64,000 nt of DNA from NCBI GenBank assembly GCA_020744225.1, contig JAGMWG010000011.1:1054001-1118000 (forward strand). Reading direction: 5' to 3'. Below the pieces are notes generated by a model. It worked only from the letters and a program-made list of their open reading frames with translations, was not told where the DNA came from and ran no database searches. Positions 22,554-32,244 of this stretch are shown here, piece by piece. Made by a program: the position numbers and the translations under genes. Position 1 is the first letter of the stretch, and each line of letters starts with the position of its first letter. This DNA is from Paraphoma chrysanthemicola (Eukaryota; Ascomycota; Dothideomycetes; Pleosporales; Phaeosphaeriaceae).

Positions 22554-23128
22554 GTCTACCACTCAAGTACGAGCTGAGAATGGCGAAGTTAACCAGGCTT
22601 TAGACGCAGTCATTCCCCGTACCGACCACATTCGGCGCACTCGAAAAGTCCACCGCGCATCGGTGAAGAGAATGAAGCTCTCAAGACGACCTGAATGGTC
22701 TGTACAGCCGTTCTAGAGCCGGTGTCTCTTAGCTTATAGGATTCCCTTCGTCATTACTCTCGTTTCCTCATTCTGTCCGGCATCCGCGCGCACCACCTTG
22801 ATGCTGGGGACCGCGCCAGTATACGCTCTCGCGGGCGGACTTGCCTTTGAGTGGGGCGAACGTTTCCTTTCGCAGCGTACTTTTGCTTCATACCCTACAA
22901 TCCGCATCGTTTCCATGAACCTTTTTATTTCATGTCGATATGACTTCACGCAGATACGAAATAAATGGCACAGCAGGGAGTACGGGGATCCTCAATTGAA
23001 CTACGAATATATAAAAACGAAGACAAGTGCTGAAATACTGTTTAGCCTCTCGCACCAGGGTGATTACCGCATACGTGAGACAAGAAACGCGTTGAAAGGT
23101 GTGAGTGAAGAAGTAGCAAGAGTAGCAA

Positions 23129-23273
23129 AAATAACAAAAGGGTTCAAAGCCGATTTGGATCCCACGAGGAGTCGAACTTCTAATCCTTTGATTGTCACCA
23201 TGCCATGAGCAGGATCGAACCGGTTGGGTGCATTTGAGCTGTCGGCCACGAGCCTCGAGCTCACACCATCTTT
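23129..23273. repeat. Diverged direct repeat, copy A
   Basis: This stretch of about 145 bases matches copy B (23469-23617) in order and direction. Shared blocks include gtcgaactt, taatcctt, gggtgcat and caccatctt, separated by similar distances in both copies. Identity by eye is roughly two thirds. On the minus strand it has GTTCGA words resembling RNA polymerase III B boxes, but it does not fold as a tRNA. Confidence 0.6.
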
Positions 23274-23468
23274 TCATACCCATTAGGTACTACATCTACA
23301 TCCTTATTCCATTATCTACACCTTCCAAACCCATCCGTGGTGGTATCAATCTCTGAACACTACATTTGTAAACCCACTCACTCGTCCCAGACGATACACC
23401 ATTCACGCCTGCCACTCCCTGTTTGCCACGCATTCCCAGCAGCAAGCAAAGTGAATACCACCAACGCC

Positions 23469-23617
23469 GAAATGGCAAAAAGGTTCCAAGCCCGACTGGG
23501 TCCCGAGTGAGGGGTCGAACTTGTAATCCTTCCGTCGTTTCCAGGGAATGGCCGGAGCGGACGGGGCTGGGTGCATGTGAGTTGTTGACGAATGGGCCGC
23601 GAACCCGCACCATCTTG
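23469..23617. repeat. Diverged direct repeat, copy B
   Basis: This is the second copy of the repeat, about 340 bases downstream of copy A and in the same orientation. It carries the same ordered blocks, with a richer G+C content in its distal half. Possible origins are an old dispersed repeat or a local duplication. Confidence 0.6.
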
Positions 23618-23996
23618 TACACCGAATGAGGCCATGGATTTCTGGATTTGCTCTTAGATATACGTACACATGAGGATCTCATAGATCTCCAAGAGGGCCA
23701 TCAGCAGCGTTTGGGTGGGTATGTTGATTTTGAGTGGGTAGGTTACTATCATTCCAAGAGGACTTGGGGCGCATTTCGGAGCGATCGGGTCTTGTGTATG
23801 GTTACCAACGGGCATTATGTCAACATTTACCCAGGAGTCTAGCGTACCACTGACAGATATGTAAGAAGTAATGATGTGTTCTTCGCATATCGAGATCCTT
23901 TAAACTATTTCCCCAGTCACTTTTTTAAGTAATGCGCTATCCTAAACAACGCCAATAATGCACTACATTTACAAAAAGATACATTCGCTGACCCGC

Positions 23997-26213
23997 TCAA
24001 TCATGCCCCGCAGCAACTTTGTGATGTGCCTCAACGTCCTCTTTCTTCTCCTGCACGATGAGATTCCCCTTCTCATCTCTCGGGATCCTCTTCCATCCCG
24101 TCTTAAAGCGCTTCTTACTCGGGTCAAAGCGGGGGAACGGATGTGCCTCTGTGTTGATCACGATTTGATCGAGGGGCAGGAGGTCATTGGGGCCGAAGAG
24201 GAGGTAGAAGTACTTGAGTGTTTCGGCCTGTGAGAAGGATGTTAGCGCGAAGACTCGAACGAATGGAGATGTGACCTTGGAAAGGAGATTATGAGTACAT
24301 ACCAGCCAGAAACTCTCCATGTTATCCCTCTTCGGCGGTGGGGTTTCCATTACATCGCCGATGCTTGTGAATCCGCCTCCATTCTCGACAATGGTGTGCT
24401 TGACAAATGCTTCAAACATCTCCCAGCCCCATTCGCGGTAGATGTCGTCGCCGGTAATGCGCCACATGTAGAACAGACTCTCGACGGTTTCCGGGCGCTG
24501 CAAATTGTGCGCATCGGCAGGCTTAATGTTAAAATCTGCTTTCCAGTCCTCGACAGCGGGATCGAGATCGGTTTTGGAGGCCAGGATCTCAGTGCGATAC
24601 ATCTTTGGCGGGTCGTCGAGCTCGAAGTGTGCGATCTCGGGCGCGAGACCTGTCTTTGTGACGCGATACATGCCCATGCATGTTTTTGTGAGTTCGCGCG
24701 CGAGCGTCATGTCTTCTTCCTGTTGCTTACCCCAGGTTGGCAATTTCTTTGCTTGGGATAGAGGTAAGCCGCCAGTTGCTGCGAGCGCGATGGTGCCCGG
24801 GTAGAAGCAGACGAGATGGTCCATCTTTGGATGTAAGTGGCCTTCAACGCCGCCGGGACGTTCGGCAAGGACGGTTAGGTGGCTGTTCTTGGTGTAGGTG
24901 AGGAGATGTTTTTTGACGCCGGCGAGAGACTCGTCCCACATGTCGCGGTAGATGGGCTCGCCGGTCTGTAGGTGCTGCTTAATGAGGTATTCGTAGTAGC
25001 TGTCGCCTCTGCTGCCAAGACGAATCTCAGTGCCGCGGAAGGTACCGCGATCAGCGTAAATGAAAATGGGGAGAAGCCCGTCTTTGGCCCCATTGTTGTC
25101 GACGACTTCCATTACTTTTTCAGCCTTTTCCCAATAGTGGCCTTCGCCGGTAATGTAGGCCAGATACTTCATTTCGAGCTGCAGGGTCGTTGCTTCGGCC
25201 GTAGACGATGCACCACCATCAGCATGCGAAGCTTCACCCTTGCCATCCTTGAGAATCACACTGGCCCATGGCACGCCGGAAGGAGACTCGTATGCGCCCA
25301 TCAACCGGTCTGCGAGGTCGTCTGCTTTCTCCAGGAAAAGATCCTCATCTTTCTGATTCTCGGGCTTCATGCCTGGAAGTATCTCCTGCAGGTAGTGCGC
25401 CGAGAGCAGGCCGCCCAGCATGCGTATGGTGGTCTCAAAGGTGTTCACATCTTGATTCTTGTTGTAGTCCAGGGTCGTAGAGACCCATTCTCGCGCGTGC
25501 TTCAGCTCCTGAGTAAGGTTCATGAGCATCAGGGTGTCCAGTGCGTCCACGATGATCCAGCCCATGCCGTTCGGCTCTGCCATGTAGCGTCCATTGCGGG
25601 AGACGGGATGGTACTCGTCGTATCCCCATCCGTGCTTCTCGTACGCTTTCCAACTCAACAAGAACGCGCTCTTGACGTCTTCTCTCCGCTTCTCCCAATC
25701 GACTTTGCCCTTCTTGCCACTTGACCCACTCAGCGCACCGCTCCAACTCTTGTCCTCAGCCTTCGACGTTTCTGCTGTCGATTCTAGGTCTGCGGGTGTG
25801 CTCGACCATCCAAACCAGTATAACAGCCCCAGAACCGCCAGTGCTATCAAGCCAATGCCTCGCCTGCTTCTCAGGAAACCTTTGCGACTCCTCACGCCAT
25901 ATCCGTAGCTCTTCCCAGTTGGCTTGTCCTTGTACATGGGCAGTCCCTTCTCATTCCCCGTGACTTTGTTCCACACATTATCCTCGAACTGACGCTGCGC
26001 GTTGTTGAAGTTGGGCACGTTGCGCGGGACGGCGAAGGACATGTCGCTGTCCTTGATTGCCTGGGCGGTGGCCTCGACTGCCTGTTTCGTAGATGCGAGG
26101 GCTTGCGATGATTGCTGCGCAGTCTTTTGGGCGGCTGATTGGAGCAGCGAGAAGGCAGATGGTGCTAGTGATGCTTTGCCGCGGAGGTTGAACGGGTCGC
26201 GTGTCGAATTCAT
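23997..26213 (-). CDS. Class I alpha-1,2-mannosidase (GH47), type II membrane form
   Basis: Exons 26213-24303 and 24227-23997 (minus) join across a 75-base intron into 713 aa. A cytosolic N-terminal tail (about 118 residues) precedes one membrane span (GIGLIALAVLGLLYWFGW, residues 119-136), then a short stem and a complete GH47 domain starting at KSAFLLSWKAYEKHGWGYDE. GH47 hallmarks are seen: RLGSRGDSYYEYLIKQ, HLHPKMDHLVCFYPGTIALA, TKTCMGMYR, RPETVESLFYMWR and FTSIGDVMETPPPKRDNMESFWLAETLKY, the last created by the splice. It trims mannose from Man9GlcNAc2 in the ER/Golgi. The intron is a multiple of three and has no stop, so the unspliced frame also reads through. Confidence 0.93.
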   Translation of the reverse strand: MNSTRDPFNLRGKASLAPSAFSLLQSAAQKTAQQSSQALASTKQAVEATAQAIKDSDMSFAVPRNVPNFNNAQRQFEDNVWNKVTGNEKGLPMYKDKPTGKSYGYGVRSRKGFLRSRRGIGLIALAVLGLLYWFGWSSTPADLESTAETSKAEDKSWSGALSGSSGKKGKVDWEKRREDVKSAFLLSWKAYEKHGWGYDEYHPVSRNGRYMAEPNGMGWIIVDALDTLMLMNLTQELKHAREWVSTTLDYNKNQDVNTFETTIRMLGGLLSAHYLQEILPGMKPENQKDEDLFLEKADDLADRLMGAYESPSGVPWASVILKDGKGEASHADGGASSTAEATTLQLEMKYLAYITGEGHYWEKAEKVMEVVDNNGAKDGLLPIFIYADRGTFRGTEIRLGSRGDSYYEYLIKQHLQTGEPIYRDMWDESLAGVKKHLLTYTKNSHLTVLAERPGGVEGHLHPKMDHLVCFYPGTIALAATGGLPLSQAKKLPTWGKQQEEDMTLARELTKTCMGMYRVTKTGLAPEIAHFELDDPPKMYRTEILASKTDLDPAVEDWKADFNIKPADAHNLQRPETVESLFYMWRITGDDIYREWGWEMFEAFVKHTIVENGGGFTSIGDVMETPPPKRDNMESFWLVCTHNLLSKVTSPFVRVFALTSFSQAETLKYFYLLFGPNDLLPLDQIVINTEAHPFPRFDPSKKRFKTGWKRIPRDEKGNLIVQEKKEDVEAHHKVAAGHD

Positions 26214-26938
26214 CGACGCGCTGAAGTGTGCTGCTCAACGACCACTAATCGCCCCTTCACCCTGGATTCCTAGTAGACAGCAAACTTCATCTTGGGAGAT
26301 GCTGAATCATTTCCAAGACGCCTCGGCAGGATTCCCGACTCGCCAGGTGTTCACTCTCCCTCAGCGTGGATCGACAGGGATCCAGCTCTACGCGAACTTT
26401 GGCCATGCTGCGGAGCGAGACGGGAATGCTCCACTCTTTCCACTTCACAGCCCCACGCAAGATCAGCACTTCCGCTGCCAGCACTCAGCACGACGCGTAG
26501 TCACACCACAGCCTCCTTACACAAATATCCGAGGTCTCACCGTCTGATCAGTCGGCGAGATGACCAGATATAACATGAGCAGGTGCCCGGCATGGCATGT
26601 GGTCAATGTAGTCTTAAAGTTCGCATGATCACCGTCGCGCACCCTTGCAACAACATTTTTGAAGCTCACCATTACGGTGTTCTGTCGTCACTATTAATCG
26701 AAACAGTCGCGATGGCATTCTGCAACATCGACACGGATGAAGTGCGTTTCTTGTTCTTTGCCTTGTTTTCTTGCTTGCCCGTCTACCATTGCTGCTATCC
26801 GAATCGAGCCGCATCGATACACGAGAAGACGAAAGCTACAGCGACAATTTCCAGTTCAAGCTCGCAAGAACCGTTGAGGGATATACAGCGACACGAATCC
26901 GTCTACATTCAGCCACCTCCAAAGCTAGCAAGGCAATC
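26214..26938. other. Divergent intergenic region, GH47 / MBL-fold hydrolase
   Basis: This 725-base region between divergent start codons holds both promoters. The open frame continues 168 bases upstream of the chosen MBL start, but only from a TTG. Nothing else is supported. Confidence 0.5.
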
Positions 26939-27979
26939 ATGAAGCATCTTTCCATCAAACCGTCGACATCCGGGCCGCCTACCAAGCAGCACACCTCAGT
27001 TCCTGAGTCCCTCCCAGCGGCAAAAGAAACAAAAGTTCACCCTTCCAATGCCCCAAATGATTCGACAAATGCTTCTCTCTTCTTCGTTGGTACCGCAACG
27101 ACCATCATAGAATGGGCCGGCCTGCGCATCCTCACGGATCCGAACTTCCTCCATGCCGGGGACCACGTCCATCTCGGCCCTGGTGTAAGCGCAACACGCC
27201 AAACCAACCCGGCACTCGATCTTGAAGAACTCCCGCGCATCGACGTCATCTTCTTGAGCCACTACCACGAAGACCATTTCGACCGCGAAGTCGAGGAAAA
27301 GCTCACGCGCAACATACCCATCATCACGACTCCACATGCGCATCAATGCCTGACGAGCAAAGGCGACGAAAGCTTCACCAACGTCCATGCGCTAGACTTC
27401 TGGGAGACATTAGTCCTCGACATTGAAGGCGAAGGCACAAAGGAAAAGCAATCCAGCATCAAAATCACTGGCGTGCCCGGCAAACATGTCCCACCCGGCC
27501 CGCTCAACGTCGTAAACGACCTCCTCGGCGCCGTGCCACCTACAAACGGGTGGATGGTGGAACTCGGATACTCAGACCAAACCTCTCCGTCCGCCGAGTC
27601 CTTCGACAATGGTTATAGAATCTACATCTCGGGCGACACGCTCATGGTCGACGAGCTCAAAGAAATCCCCGAGCGATATAAAGACCAGAACATTGATTTG
27701 ATGCTGATTCATCTCGGAGGGACAACGATTCCGGGGCCGAAAATGCCGCTGTTGATGGTTACGATGGATGCGAAGCAAGGTGTGCAGTTGATGCAGTTGA
27801 TCAACCCGGATTTGACGATTCCTATACACTATGATGATTATGATGTGTTTTTGAGTCCGTTGGAGGACTTCAAAAAGGCGGTGCATGAAGCGGGGTTGGA
27901 TGGTAAGGTGGTGTATTTGGATCGCAAGGATGAGTTCAAATTCAATGTCAAGGAGCCGAAGAAGCTGCTGGCATTGTAG
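26939..27979 (+). CDS. Metallo-beta-lactamase-fold hydrolase (346 aa)
   Basis: This is a single-exon gene with its start at the first in-frame ATG (MKHLSIKPSTSGPP). The core has the MBL fold order: SLFFVGTATTIIEWAGLRIL and TDPNFL, then the metal motif HxHxDH as His108, His110, Asp112, His113 (LSHYHEDHFD). Later come a GKHVPPGP segment, the metal-bridging Asp in YISGDTLMVDEL, and a C-terminal His in IPIHYDDYDVF. The layout fits the beta-lactamase superfamily-2 group (UlaG/RomA-like), whose fungal members are poorly characterised. The substrate is unknown. The gene has no targeting signal and is probably cytosolic. Confidence 0.88.
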   Translation: MKHLSIKPSTSGPPTKQHTSVPESLPAAKETKVHPSNAPNDSTNASLFFVGTATTIIEWAGLRILTDPNFLHAGDHVHLGPGVSATRQTNPALDLEELPRIDVIFLSHYHEDHFDREVEEKLTRNIPIITTPHAHQCLTSKGDESFTNVHALDFWETLVLDIEGEGTKEKQSSIKITGVPGKHVPPGPLNVVNDLLGAVPPTNGWMVELGYSDQTSPSAESFDNGYRIYISGDTLMVDELKEIPERYKDQNIDLMLIHLGGTTIPGPKMPLLMVTMDAKQGVQLMQLINPDLTIPIHYDDYDVFLSPLEDFKKAVHEAGLDGKVVYLDRKDEFKFNVKEPKKLLAL

Positions 27980-28209
27980 CGGTTAGCATAGGAACGCAAA
28001 CAACAAACGTCGTATCGAAACTAGGGCGACGGTGTATGAAGTTTATGATCTTTTTCATTTCGAGAAGAAGCCTCTTTTACGAGGTTCAGTATGCCATTGA
28101 AGAAAGGTTATCCGTTGTGACGCCCGTCCGCTCATGCCATGCCGTGGTTCGTTGTCGTGGCTTCGTCCACGCGCTCAACTCCCGTGTCCCATCACTTCCG
28201 CTTCTCCAT

Positions 28210-28725
28210 TTATGCGGTGCGCTTGCCCTTGGGGTTCTTCTTGCCGACGTCCGAGATGGTGAGACCTGAAATTGCTATGTTAGCCATATGTCCATTATTT
28301 GCCTTCTGCGACGTGATGGAAATTATGTTCGGGCGAGTGATGTTCGGGCGAGTGAAAATAAATGGGAAGGATTGCGTACCCGGAGGCAGACTCTGCTTAA
28401 GCTTCTCGGCCTTGTCGGTGTCCTTGAGAACGAGGGTGTAGACGTTCTTTGAGCATCGGACCTTGAACTTGATGTTGTTGACCTTCTTGTTCTTCTTTAT
28501 GCGGGCGGCTAGGAAACTGTCAGTATGTCTCTTAAATCATCATGCCCTCCTCTCGTTTGTCGGTATCCCAATGCGCAATTTCCCTCTTCTCAGCGCCTCA
28601 TCCGCGCCGTCGCACTCCTCTTCTTCCTCGCAGTCCCTATTCCAGAATATGGTGCACGTACACTTAGCATCCTTGCGCCTGCAGATCTCGATGAACTGCT
28701 TGATATCGGAGACTTCGGAAGGCAT
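28210..28725 (-). CDS. RPL38: 60S ribosomal protein L38
   Basis: Exons 28725-28662, 28508-28380 and 28265-28210 (minus) join across introns of 153 and 114 bases into 82 aa. The protein reads MPSEVSDIKQFIEICRRKDA, then KSARIKKNKKVNNIKFKVRC, YTLVLKDTDKAEKLKQSLPP, and ends in a basic KKNPKGKRTA tail. This is the full-length eL38 of the large ribosomal subunit. The introns are clearly longer than the local average, as is usual for ribosomal protein genes in these fungi. The longest single open frame shows only exon 1. The gene is divergent from a small membrane-protein gene 328 bases away. Confidence 0.96.
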
Positions 28726-29053
28726 CTTGGGCGAATTGACGAGTCGTTCGGGAAAATGTGCGGTCGTGAATCGAGAACTTTCAAACCAAGCGCACCAATT
28801 TGGTGGTTGTGGAGGGCTCGCTACGCACGGGCTGCATGGGGGCGGTGTGCACTAAGGTCGAATATGGAATGGTGGGGTGACGACGTGTGTGGCGCCATTG
28901 GGCATGAGGAGATGTGGACGCAACTTTACAGTGTTGCCTACAACCTGGAATATTCTTTATACTTTACCTGAATTCGAAAGAAAGGACAAAGCGAGCTCTA
29001 TACTTAAGCACAATCATCTGCCCGGCGCCAATTGTCAACACTCAACTCTCAGC
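28726..29053. promoter_or_regulatory. Divergent promoter, RPL38 / 91-aa membrane protein
   Basis: These 328 bases lie between two divergent start codons. CCAAT-type words occur (for example accaatt near 28795 and gccaatt near 29030), which could bind the HAP complex. Function is inferred from position. Confidence 0.4.
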
Positions 29054-29586
29054 ATGCCGACGCCACTCGATCGTGCTACTAACCAACGTGTAAGTGATCT
29101 GTGGATACCTTGGGACTATATAGTCATCGTAGGTATGCCACTGGCATGGTATGCCAAGCGCTAATACTTGTCAGGCTCCCTTCTTTGCCTTCGCGGCTCT
29201 CGTTACTGGCGTCGCAGCATGGAGCATTTGGGGCCAAGATCTGTTCCCAAGTCGCGATCCTACTGGTGGTATGTATTCAGTACTTAATCGAACCAGGCGA
29301 TTCTGACTGTTTTATTCAGATCCTGATACTTGGACTCACGAACAATGCGTCACATGGCTGAACAACGTAAGTCATTTCTCTGCTTTCTTTGGCTGCCCAC
29401 ATTCAAGATGCACAGTCTTGCTGGCTGCATCACAACCTCGTGGCTAGTACTTGGCGTCTAGGACATACATATTGACCAAGTGCACAGCGAAATCTTCATC
29501 CGTCACCCATGGCGACAACTGCGGAGCTTCTGGAACGAATCAAGGCCAACATGAGGGTCGCACGTGAGCGAACACCAGGTCAATAA
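29054..29586 (+). CDS. Small single-span protein with Ish1/Msc1-like domain (91 aa)
   Basis: Four exons (29054-29089, 29175-29268, 29320-29366, 29488-29586) join in frame into 91 aa. The sequence has a short N-terminal tail (MPTPLDRATNQR), one hydrophobic span (APFFAFAALVTGVAAWSIWG) and a helical C-terminal module: DPDTWTHEQCVTWLNN, RNLHPSPMATTAELLERIKA. The pattern W-[ST]-x-[DE]-x-[LC]-x-x-W-L-x-x-[RH] followed by a helix ending in ELLERIKANM resembles a single Ish1/Msc1 (HeH-like) repeat. Ish1 proteins sit at the nuclear envelope or ER. Role unknown. All splice junctions are needed to assemble it and no unspliced frame covers more than one exon. Confidence 0.8.
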
Positions 29587-30049
29587 GTCTGAACCTCCTC
29601 AAGGATTGGCTTAAAAAGTCATCACATATCCTTGCGTCTCGAACAATACTGTCTCAACATACCCATCTTTTCTTAAATGAGTCGTCATCAAATCACGAAC
29701 ACTGCTATACTGCTTTTTGGCCCGAGTATCAAAATGTTAGCCGAACTTGGACATGTCAGTTTTATGGTGGATATGAAAGTAGAGGGGTTACATTCAGATC
29801 TTGGTATTATACCCTGCAAGTCCATCAGTTACTTTTACTTCCATATCATACTTTGGACCATACGCGTTCGATGTCTGCAACCTTGTCCTCATAGCACTTT
29901 GTGGTTTGTCCTGCTAAGCAATCGCAAGACCGTTCGAAAACCCCAAAATTTGCCGCAGTACTCCAGCCCCCACTTTCCCAAACTTCCAACTCCGAACTCC
30001 TGCCCGACTTTTGCTGCAACCTCGTACCCAGTGCCACGCAAATCGCTCC
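29587..30049. other. Convergent 3' intergenic region
   Basis: These 463 bases lie between two gene 3' ends. No gene is supported. Confidence 0.5.
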
Positions 30050-32244
30050 TCAAGCACCTCCATCCACCGTCTCAAACTCCTTCAGCATCTCCACGCTCGC
30101 CTTGAGGTGCTCCTCATCCTCCTTGGCCGCCTCTTCCTCCTCAATCAGTTCCCTGTTCAGACGCTCCAGCTCCTCAGCCATGCGCTGCTTGTACGGCGCC
30201 ATCTTTTGATCAAGCTCGTCCTGCTTTTTGGCTGTCTCAAGACGCTTCAGACGCAGTTCTTCGAGCTTCTTGCGCTGCTCGGCTACCTTGCGCTCGATCG
30301 ACATGGGGCGCGGGCTAGGGGAGCCTGGAGGTATACGCGACACTGAAGTCAAGTTTGTCGGGGTTGACAGAGCGATCGTGACCTTCGTACGCTTGATCTC
30401 GGGAGTGGTGCCATTTGCGACTTCTGCAGTGCGTTTTGTCGGAGTGATGGGCGCTGACGGCGCTACCGGCTTCTTTTTGGCCGCGGGAGTGGTGGTGACA
30501 ATAGGAACAGGCTTGTTGATCGGCTTCTTAGGAGCCGGAATAACGACTTGAGGCGACTTTTTAGCGGGTTCCTTGGGTGCAACGGAGGACTCAGTGGAGT
30601 TGGTGTGCGTGCTGACAATGTCAGTCGAGGGTGGGCTGGAGGCCTTCGCGACACTATCGCCGACATATCCATTGACCTTGTCTTTGGATAGAGCGCCAGA
30701 AGTCGTCGCATTGACTGTAGAAGGCTCCTTCTCGACGACCTTCTCTTGGAGCTTATCTAGTGGCCTTTCAATTGTTTTTACCTCTGTCGACTTCTTCTCG
30801 GGATTTGGCTGGGTAGTGATGGTCTTCTCTTTCTGAGACGCATTCTCCTGGTTGCCGCTGCGGTTGTTGATTGCCTTCTTCACAATTATGTTGTCAGTGT
30901 TGCCCTTAGCGGCTGTCTTGGTGTCTGTGCTAGCAGTAACATCTGTGGTAGACGGCATTGGTGAGTCCTTAGAGAAGACGCGAGCTCGGAGAACTTCTGT
31001 CACGGACTCCGGAATGTCCGGAGTCGATGCGATCTCAGGGGTTGAGACCGGTCCGGTCTCGACGACAGAGGTCATCTTGGGCTTGGAAGTGACAGCTGTT
31101 GTAGGCTTTGGCGGTGGTTTCTTGGAGGATGTAGGAGACTAGGTGTTTCGTCAGCGATGTGAAACCGTCGTAGATATTATAGTCAGGAAATGGAGGTGAC
31201 GTCAAGTCCCTGTTTGCAATTCAGGTAAAGCAAAATGAATCGCTTCTCTCACCTTGATTAGTGCATCCTTCTCAGAGCCTTTGACTGGCGTCAAGGGTAG
31301 GTCAGGGGTCATAGGGGTAGATGCCCGTGTCGAGGTCTCGTCATCATCTTTGTGAGGAGCCGGTCCCATGGGAAGTGGTGGAAGAGGGTCAAGGATCAGC
31401 GTCTGTGGTTTGGTTTTGTCTTTGAACTTGCTCAATGGATCGTATGTCTGGATCATGTTACGATCTGTCAGTGCCTCTGCGGATAATGTTAGCTTGGATC
31501 TTAAAGAGCTCTCAAGCACGTACCCTGGCTGCGATAGTGGAAACGGAAGATTGCCCATGGTTCCGTTCCTGGACGTCGCTCCTTTATCCTGCGCTTCTCT
31601 CGGTTCACACGAGCTTTGTCTAGAGTGGCGGAATTGTTGTCGAATTCCATCTGAAGAGTAGGAGGTACCAGCTTGTAAGTCACCTTGCGCGGCTCTTCAT
31701 CGTCCTCTGGGTTGCTACCCGTGTCGTAGAATGTCTTGAGGTCTTTCAGCTCGTGTGTCTCACCCAATTGTCGAGTGATGTGTAGTCGTAATTCTAGCGT
31801 TCCAACAGTCTCCATGTCTTCTCCCTGAGTTGCTGCTATGTCGTACGCAGGAGCAACAAGCATATCGGTGTCAACGAAATCGCCATTGGTCATCGACAAG
31901 AAGGTCTCCACGTCCAGTTTCTTGTTCTTCTGATGATGCACACTCTTCGCAGCATACACACAAGACTTACGGTACACACCATCTACAATAGCGTCGTAGG
32001 CAATCTTCAAGGTCTGACATCTGATGTCAGCAGGTACAATGCCTATAATGGCAAATGTAGTTACCGTTCCTGTGAACTTGCCGCCGATTCTGACTTTATG
32101 GCCTTCGACGACTGGAATATAGCAGCAGACAGCTTTGTCCTTGGAATCGATGTATTCTCCATATTCGGCGAGGGGCTCAACCTTGCCTTCAACGTAGATG
32201 TGCACCTCGGCGCGGCGATCTGTCTCCTTCTCAACCACCTTCAT
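30050..32244 (-). CDS. Conserved fungal protein, DUF7918-like N-terminus and coiled-coil C-terminus (660 aa)
   Basis: Exons 32244-32065, 32013-31524, 31476-31253 and 31138-30050 (minus) join across introns of 51, 47 and 114 bases into 660 aa. The N-terminal about 230 residues form a globular beta-rich region (AEVHIYVEGKVEPLAEYGEY, CCYIPVVEGHKVRIGGKFTG, KIAYDAIVDGVYRKSCVY) resembling the fungal DUF7918-type fold. The middle is Lys/Ser/Thr/Pro-rich and disordered. A long charged coiled coil (EEAAKEDEEHLKASVEMLKE) closes the protein. No catalytic motif was seen. I know no function. The first intron (51 bases) is a multiple of three and stop-free. The gene is divergent from IDH1. Confidence 0.82.

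Larger units (their letters stand above)
22554..23996. other. Gene-poor region with diverged direct repeats
   Basis: This 1.44-kb region lies between the DEN1-like and GH47 genes. It contains the two repeat copies described separately. Several ORFs of 65-135 aa on both strands overlap the repeats and show no family features. Confidence 0.5.

Noticed and set aside
23129..23273. Possible tRNA gene on the minus strand (GTTCGA B-box words)
   Set aside because: The T-arm stem pairs at only about three of five positions, no anticodon arm or acceptor stem could be folded, and copy B shares the same failure. At most it is tRNA-derived.
22930..23283. 117-aa minus-strand ORF over repeat copy A
   Set aside because: Short similar peptides can be read in copy B, but in a frame that breaks. 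The similarity is explained by the DNA repeat.
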